Shown: in pieces, positions 1 to 5,924 of the stretch
How positions within the stretch are numbered: position 1 is the stretch's first letter
How the letters are laid out: each line of letters begins with the position of its first letter
DNA from: Candidatus Rokuibacteriota bacterium
Lineage (GTDB): Bacteria; Methylomirabilota; Methylomirabilia; Rokubacteriales; CSP1-6
Length of the DNA stretch: 5,924 bases
Assembly: GCA_016177555.1 (NCBI GenBank)
Contig: JACOVB010000157.1
Coordinates: 1 to 5,924, forward strand
Direction: 5' to 3'
Program-made: the position numbers and the translations under genes
The notes under the pieces: model-generated
Told to the model about the DNA's origin: nothing
Seen by the model: only the letters and a program-made list of their open reading frames with translations
The model's database searches: none

Positions 1-335
1 CCCAGGTGTGCGGCATCAACGTCGGGCGCATCCACATGATCGCCTTCGGGCTGGCCTCGGCGCTGGCGGCCGCGGGCGGCTCGCTCGTGGCGGTGATGGT
101 GGCGATCCAGCCCGAGATGGGGCAGGTGTACACCTTCAAGTCCTTCCTGGTGATCGTGCTGGGCGGGGCCGGGAACTACCCGGGCGCCTTGCTCGGCGGG
201 CTCCTGCTGGGGCTCATCGAGCAGGTCTCCTCGCTCTTCCTCACGACCCAGGTCAACGAGGCGGTCGCCTACATCCTCCTGGTCCTCGTGCTGCTCGTGC
301 GCCCGACGGGTCTTCTCGGTGGGCGCGCCTCGTGA
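1..335 (+). CDS. livH: LivH-type branched-chain amino acid ABC transporter permease, C-terminal part (5' end outside the window)
   Basis: This is the last 110 codons of an inner-membrane permease of the HAAT ABC importer family, which pairs with the LivM-type permease encoded next. The reading frame is open from base 3 and ends at the TGA at 333-335. It opens with GINVGRIHMIAFGLASALA, which matches the segment just after the cytoplasmic coupling loop of LivH proteins. The motifs VIVLGGAGNYPGALLGGL and the ending VLLVRPTGLLG are typical of the LivH C-terminus. Three hydrophobic stretches are visible: about residues 11-35, 45-72 and 83-104 of the fragment. The GTG at base 6 lies in the middle of a conserved region, so it is not the real start. 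The stop overlaps the livM start (GTGA, 332-335), so the two genes are probably translationally coupled. The substrate could be branched-chain amino acids or other small amides or carboxylates. Confidence 0.93.
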   Translation, partial: QVCGINVGRIHMIAFGLASALAAAGGSLVAVMVAIQPEMGQVYTFKSFLVIVLGGAGNYPGALLGGLLLGLIEQVSSLFLTTQVNEAVAYILLVLVLLVRPTGLLGGRAS

Positions 336-1255
336 GGCGGTTGGGCCTGGCCGCTCTCGCCGCCCTTGCCGTCGTCGCGCTCGCGCTCTACCCGCTCGAG
401 GGGACCGGCTATGGCGTCCGCGTCATGCTGCAGCTCTTCATGTGGATCGCGCTGGCGCAGTCGTGGAACCTGATCTCGGGGCTCACGGGCTACGTCTCCT
501 TCGGGCACGTGGCGTTCTACGGGATGGGGGCCTACAGCACGGCCATCGTCATCGTCCGGCTCGGCTGGCCGTGGCTGCCGGCCGCGCTCCTGGGCGGCGC
601 CATGGCCATGGTGCTCGCGCTCGTGATCGGCTGGCCGTGTCTCCGGCTGAAGGGCCCGTACTTCGCCATCGCCATGCTGGGGCTCAACGAGGTGCTGCGC
701 GTGGCGGCCTCCTACTTCGAGGGGCTCACGGGCGGCGGGCTCGGGCTCTCGCTGCCGACGCTGCACGCCAGCGTGCCGATCTACTACGCCATGGGGCTCA
801 CGGCCGCGGGCGTGACGCTCCTCACCTACGTGATCCTGACCTCCCGCTTCGGGCTGCGCCTCATGACGATCCGCGAGGACGAGGTGGCGGCCGAGGCCAT
901 GGGCATCGACACCCACCGCTACAAGCTCTACGCCTTCCTGCTCTCCGCGGTGGCGCCGGGCATCGTCGGCGGGCTGTCGGCCCGGGACCAGGGGTACATC
1001 GAGCCCATCAGCGTCTTCCCGCTGCTGATGACCATCACGATGATCGTGATGGTGCTCTTCGGCGGCAAGGGGACGATCTGGGGGCCGGTGCTGGGCGCGG
1101 TGCTCCTCTTCACGTTCCAGGAGCTCGTCTGGGCGCGATTCATCTACCTCCACCAGCTCCTCTTCGGCGCCATCATCGTCACCGTGGTGCTCCTGATGCC
1201 GCGCGGGATCCTCGGCGTCTTGCAGCGGAAGTACAACCTCCCGCGGACGATCTAG
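332..1255 (+). CDS. livM: LivM-type branched-chain amino acid ABC transporter permease
   Basis: This 307-residue polytopic membrane protein is the second permease of the HAAT importer. An N-terminal hydrophobic helix (residues 4-20) is followed by the LivM hallmark at about residues 45-69: WNLISGLTGYVSFGHVAFYG, then MGAY. Further family motifs are LRLKGPYFAIAMLGLNEVLR (104-123), the coupling loop RLMTIREDEVAAEAMGID (176-193), which would contact the ATPases, and VLFGGKGTIWGPVLGAVLLF (241-260). The protein ends in MPRGILGVLQRKYN. The GTG at 332 is chosen because it forms a GTGA overlap with the upstream stop and leads straight into a membrane segment. The frame stays open further upstream, but that part is arginine-rich and reads as a shadow of livH. 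The length is at the short end for LivM, since many members carry extra N-terminal helices. Its stop shares a base with the next start (TAGTG, 1253-1257). Confidence 0.95.
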   Translation: MRRLGLAALAALAVVALALYPLEGTGYGVRVMLQLFMWIALAQSWNLISGLTGYVSFGHVAFYGMGAYSTAIVIVRLGWPWLPAALLGGAMAMVLALVIGWPCLRLKGPYFAIAMLGLNEVLRVAASYFEGLTGGGLGLSLPTLHASVPIYYAMGLTAAGVTLLTYVILTSRFGLRLMTIREDEVAAEAMGIDTHRYKLYAFLLSAVAPGIVGGLSARDQGYIEPISVFPLLMTITMIVMVLFGGKGTIWGPVLGAVLLFTFQELVWARFIYLHQLLFGAIIVTVVLLMPRGILGVLQRKYNLPRTI

Positions 1256-1959
1256 TGCCCCCGATCCTCGAGGTCACCAACCTCACCAAGCGCTTCGGTG
1301 GCGTCACGGCCGTGAACCGCGTCTCCCTCTCGCTCGAGCCGGGCCGGATCTACGGGCTCATCGGTCCCAACGGCTCCGGCAAGACGACGCTCTTCAACTG
1401 CATCACGGGTCTGGAGAAACGGGATGCCGGCGAGGTCCGCTTCAAGCGGCGGCGCATCGACGGCCTCAAGCCGCATCAGGTCTTCCACCACGGCATCGGG
1501 CGCACCTTCCAGGTCATCCGGGTCTTCCCGGAGCTGACGGCGCTGGAGAACCTCATGGTGGTCACCACCGGCGACCACGCCCGCGCGTCCCGGCGCGCCG
1601 GAGAGCTCCTGCGCTTCGTGAAGATCGAGTCCCTCGCCGGGGAGTACGCGGGCAACCTCTCCTACGGCCAGCAGAAGCTCCTGGAGTTCATCCGCGTGCT
1701 GATGACGGACCCCGAGCTGATCCTGCTGGACGAGCCGGCGGCGGGCGTGAACCGCACGCTGCTCAACGAATTGCTGGACGCCGTCCGGGCGCTCCGCGAC
1801 CGCGGCAAGACCATCCTGCTGGTGGAGCACGACATGAAGGTGGTCATGGGACTCTGCGAGACGGTGTTCGTCCTCGATCATGGCGAGAAGCTGGCTGAAG
1901 GCCCCCCGGGCGTCATCCAGTCCGACGAGCGGGTCATTGAAGCCTATTTCGGTCGCTAG
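1255..1959 (+). CDS. livG: LivG-type ABC transporter ATP-binding protein
   Basis: This 234-residue cytoplasmic ATPase is one of two that power the importer. Visible motifs are Walker A GPNGSGKTT (37-45), Q-loop Gln86 in GRTFQVIRVFPEL, signature LSYGQQ (135-140), Walker B LILLDEP (155-161), the D-loop region AAGVN, and switch His192 in VEHDM. The form VEHDMKVVMG and the ending VIEAYFG mark LivG rather than LivF. The segment between the Q-loop and the signature is compact: only about 20 residues separate ENLMV from the helix before the signature, where the E. coli-type protein has a longer helical insert. This accounts for a total length below the usual 250-260. The GTG start at 1255 shares its G with the livM stop, and no strong Shine-Dalgarno sequence is seen, so reinitiation is likely. 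The 3' end overlaps the start of the next gene. Confidence 0.94.
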   Translation: MPPILEVTNLTKRFGGVTAVNRVSLSLEPGRIYGLIGPNGSGKTTLFNCITGLEKRDAGEVRFKRRRIDGLKPHQVFHHGIGRTFQVIRVFPELTALENLMVVTTGDHARASRRAGELLRFVKIESLAGEYAGNLSYGQQKLLEFIRVLMTDPELILLDEPAAGVNRTLLNELLDAVRALRDRGKTILLVEHDMKVVMGLCETVFVLDHGEKLAEGPPGVIQSDERVIEAYFGR

Positions 1960-3448
1960 CGCGCTGAGCGTCGCCTACCTGGGCTGGCGGTCGCTGGGCT
2001 GGCCGCTGATCCACGACGCGCCGCTGTTCCACTACATCGGCTGGCTGCTGGCCGAGGGCGCCGTGCCGTACCGCGACGTCTTCGACGTGAACATGCCCGG
2101 CGTCTACCTCCTGCACTGGGCGCTGGTGGCGACCGTGGGGCCGGGCGACGTGGTGTGGCGCCTCTTCGATCTCGGCTGGCTCGCGCTGACGAGCGGGCTC
2201 CTCGTCGCCTACGCGACCCCCCTCGGCGGGCGCCGGGCCGCCGTCGCGGCCGGACTCGTTTTCGCCCTCCTCCACCTGGCGGGCGGGGCCTGGCGCGCCG
2301 GCCAGCGCGACTTCCTTCTCTGCGTCCTCCTGCTATCGGGGGCATGGGGCGTGGCCCGATCCTGGGAGCGCCGCGGCGCGCTCCCGCCGCTCGGGTGGAG
2401 CGGGCTCGCCCTCGGCGCGGGCATGATGATCAAGCCCCTCGCGGGGTTGTTCTGGCTCGGGTGCGCGGCGGCGGGCGCCCTGGGGGCGCGGCGGGCCGCG
2501 CGGTCGCCCCTGGCGGGGGCGGCCGCGGTTCTCTGTGGAGGGCTCGTCGTGCCGGCGGCCGTGCTGGGATGGCTCGGCTGGCGCGGCGGGCTCGGGCCGT
2601 TCGTGGCGGTGCTCGGCGGCTACGTCCTGCCGTTCTACGGCCACGTGGGCCGGGTGTCCATCTGGGAGGCCATCGGCGGACATCGCTACGGCTGGCCCGT
2701 TCTCGGCCTCCTCGGGGCCCTCGGCATCGCGGGGCTCATCGCAGGGGTCCGGTCCGACTTCGAGATCCGACGAGCCCTGGCGGCGATGGGAGTGGTCTAC
2801 GGTGTCGCGCACCTGGCGGTCCAGGGAAAGGGGTGGGAGTACCACCAGTATCCGCTCATGTTCTTCCTCTCCGTGCTGGCGACGGCGGCTCTCGGGCCGG
2901 CGGCGTTCACGGGGTGGCGGTGGTCCCGCGCCATGCCCGCGCTCGGCCGGGTGGCCGTTCTCGGGCTCCTCGCCGCCCTCGTGGTCGTGCTGGACGCCAA
3001 GGGGCTCGACGCCATGGACCCGCGGTGGATCGGCGAGAAGGAGCGGCGCGTGTCGGCCGTGGTGCGCGACCTCGGGCCGATCCTGCGTGATCCGCGCGCC
3101 GGCGCCGCGACGGGGCGCCCCGTCACCGTCCAGGTGATGGATCTCACCGAGGGCGGCATCCATGCCCTCCTGAGGCTCGGGGTGAGGCAGCCGACCCGCT
3201 TCATCTACGATTTCCACTTCTCCCACGACGCGACCGACCCGCGCATCCGGGCGCTGCGCGCGGAGTTCGTCGCCGGGCTCGAGGCCGCCCCTCCGGCCGC
3301 CATCGTCGTCTTCCCGTATGTCTGGATCACGACGGGCTACGAGCGTCTGGCCGCGCTGCCCGAGATCCACGCGCTGCTGGAGCGCGCCTATGCGCTGGCG
3401 GTGGAGGGGGACGGCTACCGCATCTATGCGAAGCGCGCCGATTCTTAG
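1937..3448 (+). CDS. Multi-pass membrane protein resembling GT-C (GT39/PMT-like) glycosyltransferases
   Basis: This protein of about 503 residues probably moves a sugar from a lipid-phosphate carrier to an extracytoplasmic acceptor; that role is inferred from fold and motifs only. After a first helix comes an acidic loop with HDAPLFHYIGWLLAEG (26-41) and YRDVFDVNMPGVYLLHW (45-61). The early Asp followed by a D-x-N-x-P element suits the catalytic first loop of the GT-C fold. Roughly nine to eleven hydrophobic segments run to residue 355, with GQRDFLL (122-128), a KPLAGLFW element (166-173) and GKGWEYHQYPL (297-307) between them. Residues about 360-503 form a soluble C-terminal domain. The start is uncertain. 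An ATG at 1880 would overlap livG by 80 nt and add only non-hydrophobic residues that shadow livG. The TTG at 1937 overlaps by 23 nt and precedes the first helix directly. The gene lies between livG and livF, which is unusual. Confidence 0.8.
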   Translation: MKPISVASALSVAYLGWRSLGWPLIHDAPLFHYIGWLLAEGAVPYRDVFDVNMPGVYLLHWALVATVGPGDVVWRLFDLGWLALTSGLLVAYATPLGGRRAAVAAGLVFALLHLAGGAWRAGQRDFLLCVLLLSGAWGVARSWERRGALPPLGWSGLALGAGMMIKPLAGLFWLGCAAAGALGARRAARSPLAGAAAVLCGGLVVPAAVLGWLGWRGGLGPFVAVLGGYVLPFYGHVGRVSIWEAIGGHRYGWPVLGLLGALGIAGLIAGVRSDFEIRRALAAMGVVYGVAHLAVQGKGWEYHQYPLMFFLSVLATAALGPAAFTGWRWSRAMPALGRVAVLGLLAALVVVLDAKGLDAMDPRWIGEKERRVSAVVRDLGPILRDPRAGAATGRPVTVQVMDLTEGGIHALLRLGVRQPTRFIYDFHFSHDATDPRIRALRAEFVAGLEAAPPAAIVVFPYVWITTGYERLAALPEIHALLERAYALAVEGDGYRIYAKRADS

Positions 3449-4073
3449 CGTCATCCGCGCCTACGACGACTGGATTGTCCGCGGCTACTGCTGGGGACGC
3501 TTCTGGATTCTGCGCCAGCGCTTTCTCGACGAGATCGGGCAGTACCTGCCGGAGCGCGGGCGGGTCCTGGACGTGGGATGCGGGTTCGGGCTCTTCTCGC
3601 TCTACTACGCCTCCGTGCGGCCGGACCTGCGGATCTCGGGGCTCGACCGGAACCCGCGGCGCATCGCCATGGCGCGCGCGGCGGCCACCCGCCTCGGTCT
3701 CGGCCGCGTGCGCTACGAGGTCGGAGACGCCACCCGTTTCCGGGGCGGGGAGACCTTCGACGCCGCCTACATGCTCGACATCGTCCACCACATCCCGGAG
3801 GAGGCCGTGCGGCCGCTCCTCGAGCAGCTGGCGAAGGCGCTGCCGGCCGGCGGGCGTCTCCTGATCAAGGACGTGGACCGCCGGCCCGCCTACAAGCGCT
3901 GCTTCACCCGCGCGCTGGACTGGGTCATGGATCCGAGGAGCCCCGTGCGCTACTGGGCCGCCGACGAGCTGCAGGATCTGCTCGAGGGCATCGGCTTCCG
4001 GGTGCACCGCCACCTGATGGTGGACATCTTGCCGTACCCGCATGTGCTGTACATCTGCGAGCGGCGGCCGTGA
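3426..4073 (+). CDS. Class I SAM-dependent methyltransferase
   Basis: This 215-residue soluble protein is predicted to transfer a methyl group from S-adenosylmethionine to an unknown small molecule, lipid or glycan. Motif I is clear: RVLDVGCGFGLFSLYYA (46-62). Other class I elements are the ribose-binding acid Asp74 in GLDRNP, Asp101 in VGDATRF, and motif IV FDAAYMLDIVHHIPEE (111-126). These are followed by LPAGGRLLIKDVD (139-151) and a C-terminal part, YWAADELQDLLEGIGF, typical of the Methyltransf_11/25-like group. The HH after motif IV (121-122) is common in methyltransferases acting on small molecules. The ATG at 3426 fits the usual N-terminal extent, and the in-frame sequence upstream is an arginine- and tryptophan-rich shadow of the preceding gene. 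The gene overlaps that gene by 23 nt and overlaps livF by 4 nt (GTGA, 4070-4073). The acceptor cannot be read from the sequence, but action on the same glycan or lipid as the neighbouring membrane protein is a reasonable inference. Confidence 0.9.
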   Translation: MRSAPILSVIRAYDDWIVRGYCWGRFWILRQRFLDEIGQYLPERGRVLDVGCGFGLFSLYYASVRPDLRISGLDRNPRRIAMARAAATRLGLGRVRYEVGDATRFRGGETFDAAYMLDIVHHIPEEAVRPLLEQLAKALPAGGRLLIKDVDRRPAYKRCFTRALDWVMDPRSPVRYWAADELQDLLEGIGFRVHRHLMVDILPYPHVLYICERRP

Positions 4074-4786
4074 TCTCGTCGCTGCTCCGCGCCGAGGCCA
4101 TCACGGCCGGCTACGGGAAGCTGGACATCCTCCACGAGGTGAGCCTCATCGTCTCCCCGGGAGAGCTCGTGACCGTCATCGGCCCCAACGGCGCCGGCAA
4201 GTCCACCGCCTTCAAGGTGATCGTCGGCTTCCTGCGCCCGACCAGCGGCCGGGTGATCTTCGACGGCAAGGACATCACCGGGCTCCGCCCCGATCAGGTC
4301 CTCCGCTACGGGCTCGCCTATGTGCCCCAGGGGCGCATCGTCTTCCCGCAGATGACCGTGCTCGAGAACCTGGAGATGGGCGCCTACATCGAGCGCAGCC
4401 CGCAGAAGATCCGCGAGGCCCTCGACCGCGTCTTCACGCTCTTCCCGATCCTGGCGGAGCGGCGGAGCCAGAAGGCCGGCACCATGTCGGGCGGGGAGCA
4501 GCAGATGGTGGCCATCGCCCGGGGGCTCATGACCATCCCCAAGCTCGTCCTCCTCGACGAGCCGTCCCTGGGGCTGTCGCCCAAGTTCGTGGCGGGGATC
4601 TTCGACAAGCTGGCGGAGATGAAGCGCTCGGGCTACACCCTCATGGTGGTCGAGCAGAACGCCGCGCGGGCGCTGGCCGTGGCGGACCGGGGGTACGTGC
4701 TCGAGCTGGGGCGGAATCGGTACGAGGGGACCGGGCCGTCGCTCCTGGCGGACCCCGAGGTCAAGCGTCTTTACCTCGGGGGGTAA
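4070..4786 (+). CDS. livF: LivF-type ABC transporter ATP-binding protein
   Basis: This 238-residue ATPase is the second nucleotide-binding subunit of the HAAT importer. Motifs are Walker A GPNGAGKST (38-46), Q-loop Gln87 in LAYVPQGRIVFPQMTVLENL, signature MSGGEQQ (139-145), Walker B LVLLDEP (159-165) and SLGLSP. The usual switch His is Gln196 in VVEQNA; this is normal for LivF proteins and not a defect. The ending ADRGYVLELGRNRYEGTGP, then LLADPEVKRLYLGG, is characteristic of LivF. The GTG at 4070 overlaps the methyltransferase stop as GTGA and gives the normal N-terminus just before AEAITAGYGKLDIL. The gene is separated from its expected partner livG by two unrelated genes spanning about 2.1 kb, yet its frame and all its motifs are intact. 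Its TAA stop is one base before the next start. Confidence 0.94.
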   Translation: MISSLLRAEAITAGYGKLDILHEVSLIVSPGELVTVIGPNGAGKSTAFKVIVGFLRPTSGRVIFDGKDITGLRPDQVLRYGLAYVPQGRIVFPQMTVLENLEMGAYIERSPQKIREALDRVFTLFPILAERRSQKAGTMSGGEQQMVAIARGLMTIPKLVLLDEPSLGLSPKFVAGIFDKLAEMKRSGYTLMVVEQNAARALAVADRGYVLELGRNRYEGTGPSLLADPEVKRLYLGG

Positions 4787-4787
4787 G

Positions 4788-5786
4788 ATGAGTAGAATCT
4801 GCGTCATGCGTTTTTTCCGACCCGTTCTCGCACTCACGATCCTCGCCGCCGGCCTCGCGGGCGGCATGCTGCTCTGGTCCCGCACCTCCACCGCCCGGAC
4901 GGCCACTGACGTCGCGGTGCAGCGGGGCCAGCAGGTCTACGCCATGTACTGCGCCACCTGTCACGGCCTGGCCGGCAAGGGGGACGGTCTCTCCGGCCAG
5001 GGCCTGCCCATCAAGCCCCAGGATCTGACGGACGGGCGCGTGCTCAATGCGCTGCCCGATCACTTCCTCTTCACCGTCATCAGCCAGGGCGCCCAGGCGG
5101 TCGGGCTCTCGCCGCTCATGCCTCCGTTCAAGCCGCAGCTCTCCGACACGCAGCTCCATGACGTGATCGCCTACGTGCGGACGCTGGCCCAGCCCGCCTT
5201 CGACCCGAAGGCCGTGCTGCCCATTCCCGTGAAGCGCGAAGGACCCGTGCAGCCCATCTTCTTCAGTCACGCCATCCACGCCGGCTCCTACAAGCTCGAC
5301 TGCCAGTACTGCCACGCCGGGGCGCGCAGGAGCAGCGCGGCGGGGCTGCCGTCGGTGGAGCGCTGCATGGGCTGCCACCGGGTCGTCGCGGCGCAGGGGA
5401 ACCCGGAGGTCCAGAAGCTTCTCGGCTACTGGGACAGGAAAGAGCCGATCCCGTGGGTGCGCGTCTTCAGGGTCCCGGAGTACGTGACGTTCACCCACAA
5501 GAACCACGTGCAGGCGGGCCTGCCCTGCCAGACCTGCCACGGCCGCATCGAGGCCATGGAGCAGGTGGCGGCCGGACTCACGGGGCAAAGCCTCGTCAAC
5601 GATCTGAAGAACCTCGCCGGGATGTCCCCCGTGCCGAACCGGTTCACGATGGGATGGTGCGTGGAGTGCCACCGCGCGGCGAATGCCAAGGACCTGGCGA
5701 GCCTGGCGTGGATCGGCTCACCTGTGCCCACGCTCACGCGCGCCGAGCCCAAGGCCCCGCTCGACTGCGTGAACTGTCATCATTGA
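4788..5786 (+). CDS. Exported hexahaem cytochrome c: class I monohaem domain fused to an ActA-like pentahaem domain
   Basis: This 332-residue electron carrier is exported and probably anchored by the N-terminal hydrophobic segment (about 12-30). A cleavable signal is also possible. The first domain (about 42-135) is a class I cytochrome c with CATCH at 55-59 and a likely axial Met111 in SPLMPPF. The second domain (about 150-332) has five more haem sites: CQYCH 172-176, CMGCH 193-197, CQTCH 247-251, CVECH 291-295 and CVNCH 327-331. The phrases PIFFSHAIHAG, IPWVRVFRVPEYVTFTHKNH and FTMGWCVECHR closely recall the pentahaem ActA subunit of Alternative Complex III and related cytochrome c7-type proteins. 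ATG 4788 is preferred because GGGGGG (4778-4783) sits upstream as a possible ribosome binding site. ATG 4806, which shortens the N-terminus by six residues, is an alternative. No other Alternative Complex III subunit gene is visible, so the redox partner is unknown. Confidence 0.92.
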   Translation: MSRICVMRFFRPVLALTILAAGLAGGMLLWSRTSTARTATDVAVQRGQQVYAMYCATCHGLAGKGDGLSGQGLPIKPQDLTDGRVLNALPDHFLFTVISQGAQAVGLSPLMPPFKPQLSDTQLHDVIAYVRTLAQPAFDPKAVLPIPVKREGPVQPIFFSHAIHAGSYKLDCQYCHAGARRSSAAGLPSVERCMGCHRVVAAQGNPEVQKLLGYWDRKEPIPWVRVFRVPEYVTFTHKNHVQAGLPCQTCHGRIEAMEQVAAGLTGQSLVNDLKNLAGMSPVPNRFTMGWCVECHRAANAKDLASLAWIGSPVPTLTRAEPKAPLDCVNCHH

Positions 5787-5789
5787 CCT

Positions 5790-5823
5790 GGGCTGGGCAC
5801 CCGGGCTGACGCCCGCCCAGCCC
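5790..5823 (+). terminator. GC-rich hairpin after the cytochrome gene, possible transcription terminator
   Basis: Three bases after the TGA, GGGCTGGGC (5790-5798) pairs perfectly with GCCCAGCCC (5815-5823), giving a 9-bp stem. Inside the 16-base loop, GGGC (5803-5806) can pair with GCCC (5811-5814) around TGAC, extending the hairpin past a four-base bulge. No run of T follows, so it is not a textbook intrinsic terminator. Its position at the end of the gene run supports a role in stopping transcription or protecting the 3' end of the message. Confidence 0.45.
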
Positions 5824-5862
5824 CGCCGGAACCTCCCGTCGCGCGACCTTTCTCAGCCGATC

Positions 5863-5924
5863 TCAGCCGCCGTCTTTGACCCTGGGCCGGGCGAAGCCGG
5901 CCGGCGCGTCCGCCAGTCCTACGC
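5863..5924 (-). CDS. Possible C-terminal end of a convergent gene (partial, unidentified)
   Basis: Reading the minus strand from the right edge, one frame gives 19 codons, VGLADAPAGFARPRVKDGG, ending at a TGA (complement of 5863-5865). The composition looks like an ordinary protein C-terminus, whereas one other minus frame stops at once and the third is rich in arginine and glycine. A convergent gene ending here would explain why the forward gene run stops and why a hairpin lies between. The piece is far too short to identify a family, and chance is a real possibility. Confidence 0.22.
   Translation of the reverse strand, partial: VGLADAPAGFARPRVKDGG

Larger units (their letters stand above)
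5787..5924. other. Non-coding tail after the operon
   Basis: No forward ATG or GTG start is present in this stretch. Besides the hairpin near its left end, it holds TCTCAGCCG twice at a 10-base spacing (5851-5859 and 5861-5869), and a second small inverted repeat, GGCCGG (5885-5890) with CCGGCC (5897-5902), around a six-base loop. The right part may encode the end of a gene on the other strand. Confidence 0.5.

Noticed and set aside
269..1153. Long open minus-strand frame across livM
   Set aside because: It is rich in Arg, His, Glu and Gln with no domain-like hydrophobic pattern, and is the expected antisense shadow of a GC-rich gene with clear LivM motifs.
2155..3090. Alternative plus frame inside the GT-C-like gene
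   Set aside because: Arg-, Gly- and Pro-rich translation typical of an out-of-frame GC-rich sequence.
2333..3454. Long open minus-strand frame (373 codons) across the GT-C-like gene
   Set aside because: Its composition is biased to Arg, Glu, Pro and His, and it shows no recognisable motif. The plus strand has a coherent multi-helix membrane protein.
4655..4660. Loss of the switch histidine in LivF (Gln196)
   Set aside because: VEQNA is the normal sequence in LivF-type ATPases, so it is not evidence of inactivation.
4761..5672. Long minus-strand frame opposite the cytochrome gene
   Set aside because: His-, Arg- and Gly-rich shadow. The six CxxCH motifs on the plus strand settle which strand is coding.
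5851..5869. TCTCAGCCG repeated twice, as a repeat array or operator
   Set aside because: Only two short copies in GC-rich sequence with no flanking promoter. This is noted in the tail entry but too weak to call as a site.

Overview
The window is a GC-rich, gene-dense stretch of bacterial DNA. Five complete genes and one partial gene read left to right with almost no space between them. A short non-coding tail follows, which may carry the last codons of a convergent gene. GTG starts, overlapping stop/start codons and a strong G/C bias at third codon positions are seen throughout. A high-GC soil or subsurface bacterium fits, for example Methylomirabilota/Rokubacteria-like or a deltaproteobacterial-type lineage. 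That placement is inference from gene style and content, because there is no rRNA or other phylogenetic marker here.

Layout: (1) 1-335, the C-terminal part of a LivH-type permease; (2) 332-1255, a LivM-type permease; (3) 1255-1959, a LivG-type ATPase; (4) 1937-3448, a multi-pass membrane protein resembling GT-C (GT39/PMT-like) glycosyltransferases; (5) 3426-4073, a class I SAM-dependent methyltransferase; (6) 4070-4786, a LivF-type ATPase; (7) 4788-5786, an exported six-haem cytochrome c. The cytochrome joins a monohaem class I domain to a pentahaem domain that resembles the ActA subunit of Alternative Complex III. After 5786 there is a strong GC hairpin at 5790-5823, then about 60 bases whose minus strand could encode the C-terminus of a convergent gene.

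The LivH, LivM, LivG and LivF proteins together make the membrane and ATPase core of a hydrophobic-amino-acid-type (HAAT) ABC importer. The periplasmic binding protein that would set its substrate is not in the window. The most unusual point is that the usual G-F adjacency is broken by a membrane glycosyltransferase-like gene and a methyltransferase gene. Each overlaps its upstream neighbour by 23 nt (the first if its TTG start is right), and the methyltransferase gene overlaps livF by 4 nt, so all could be translated from one message. The second point is the fused monohaem-pentahaem cytochrome, which starts one base after livF and has no other Alternative Complex III gene visible beside it. 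I see no mobile element, tRNA, rRNA or CRISPR array.
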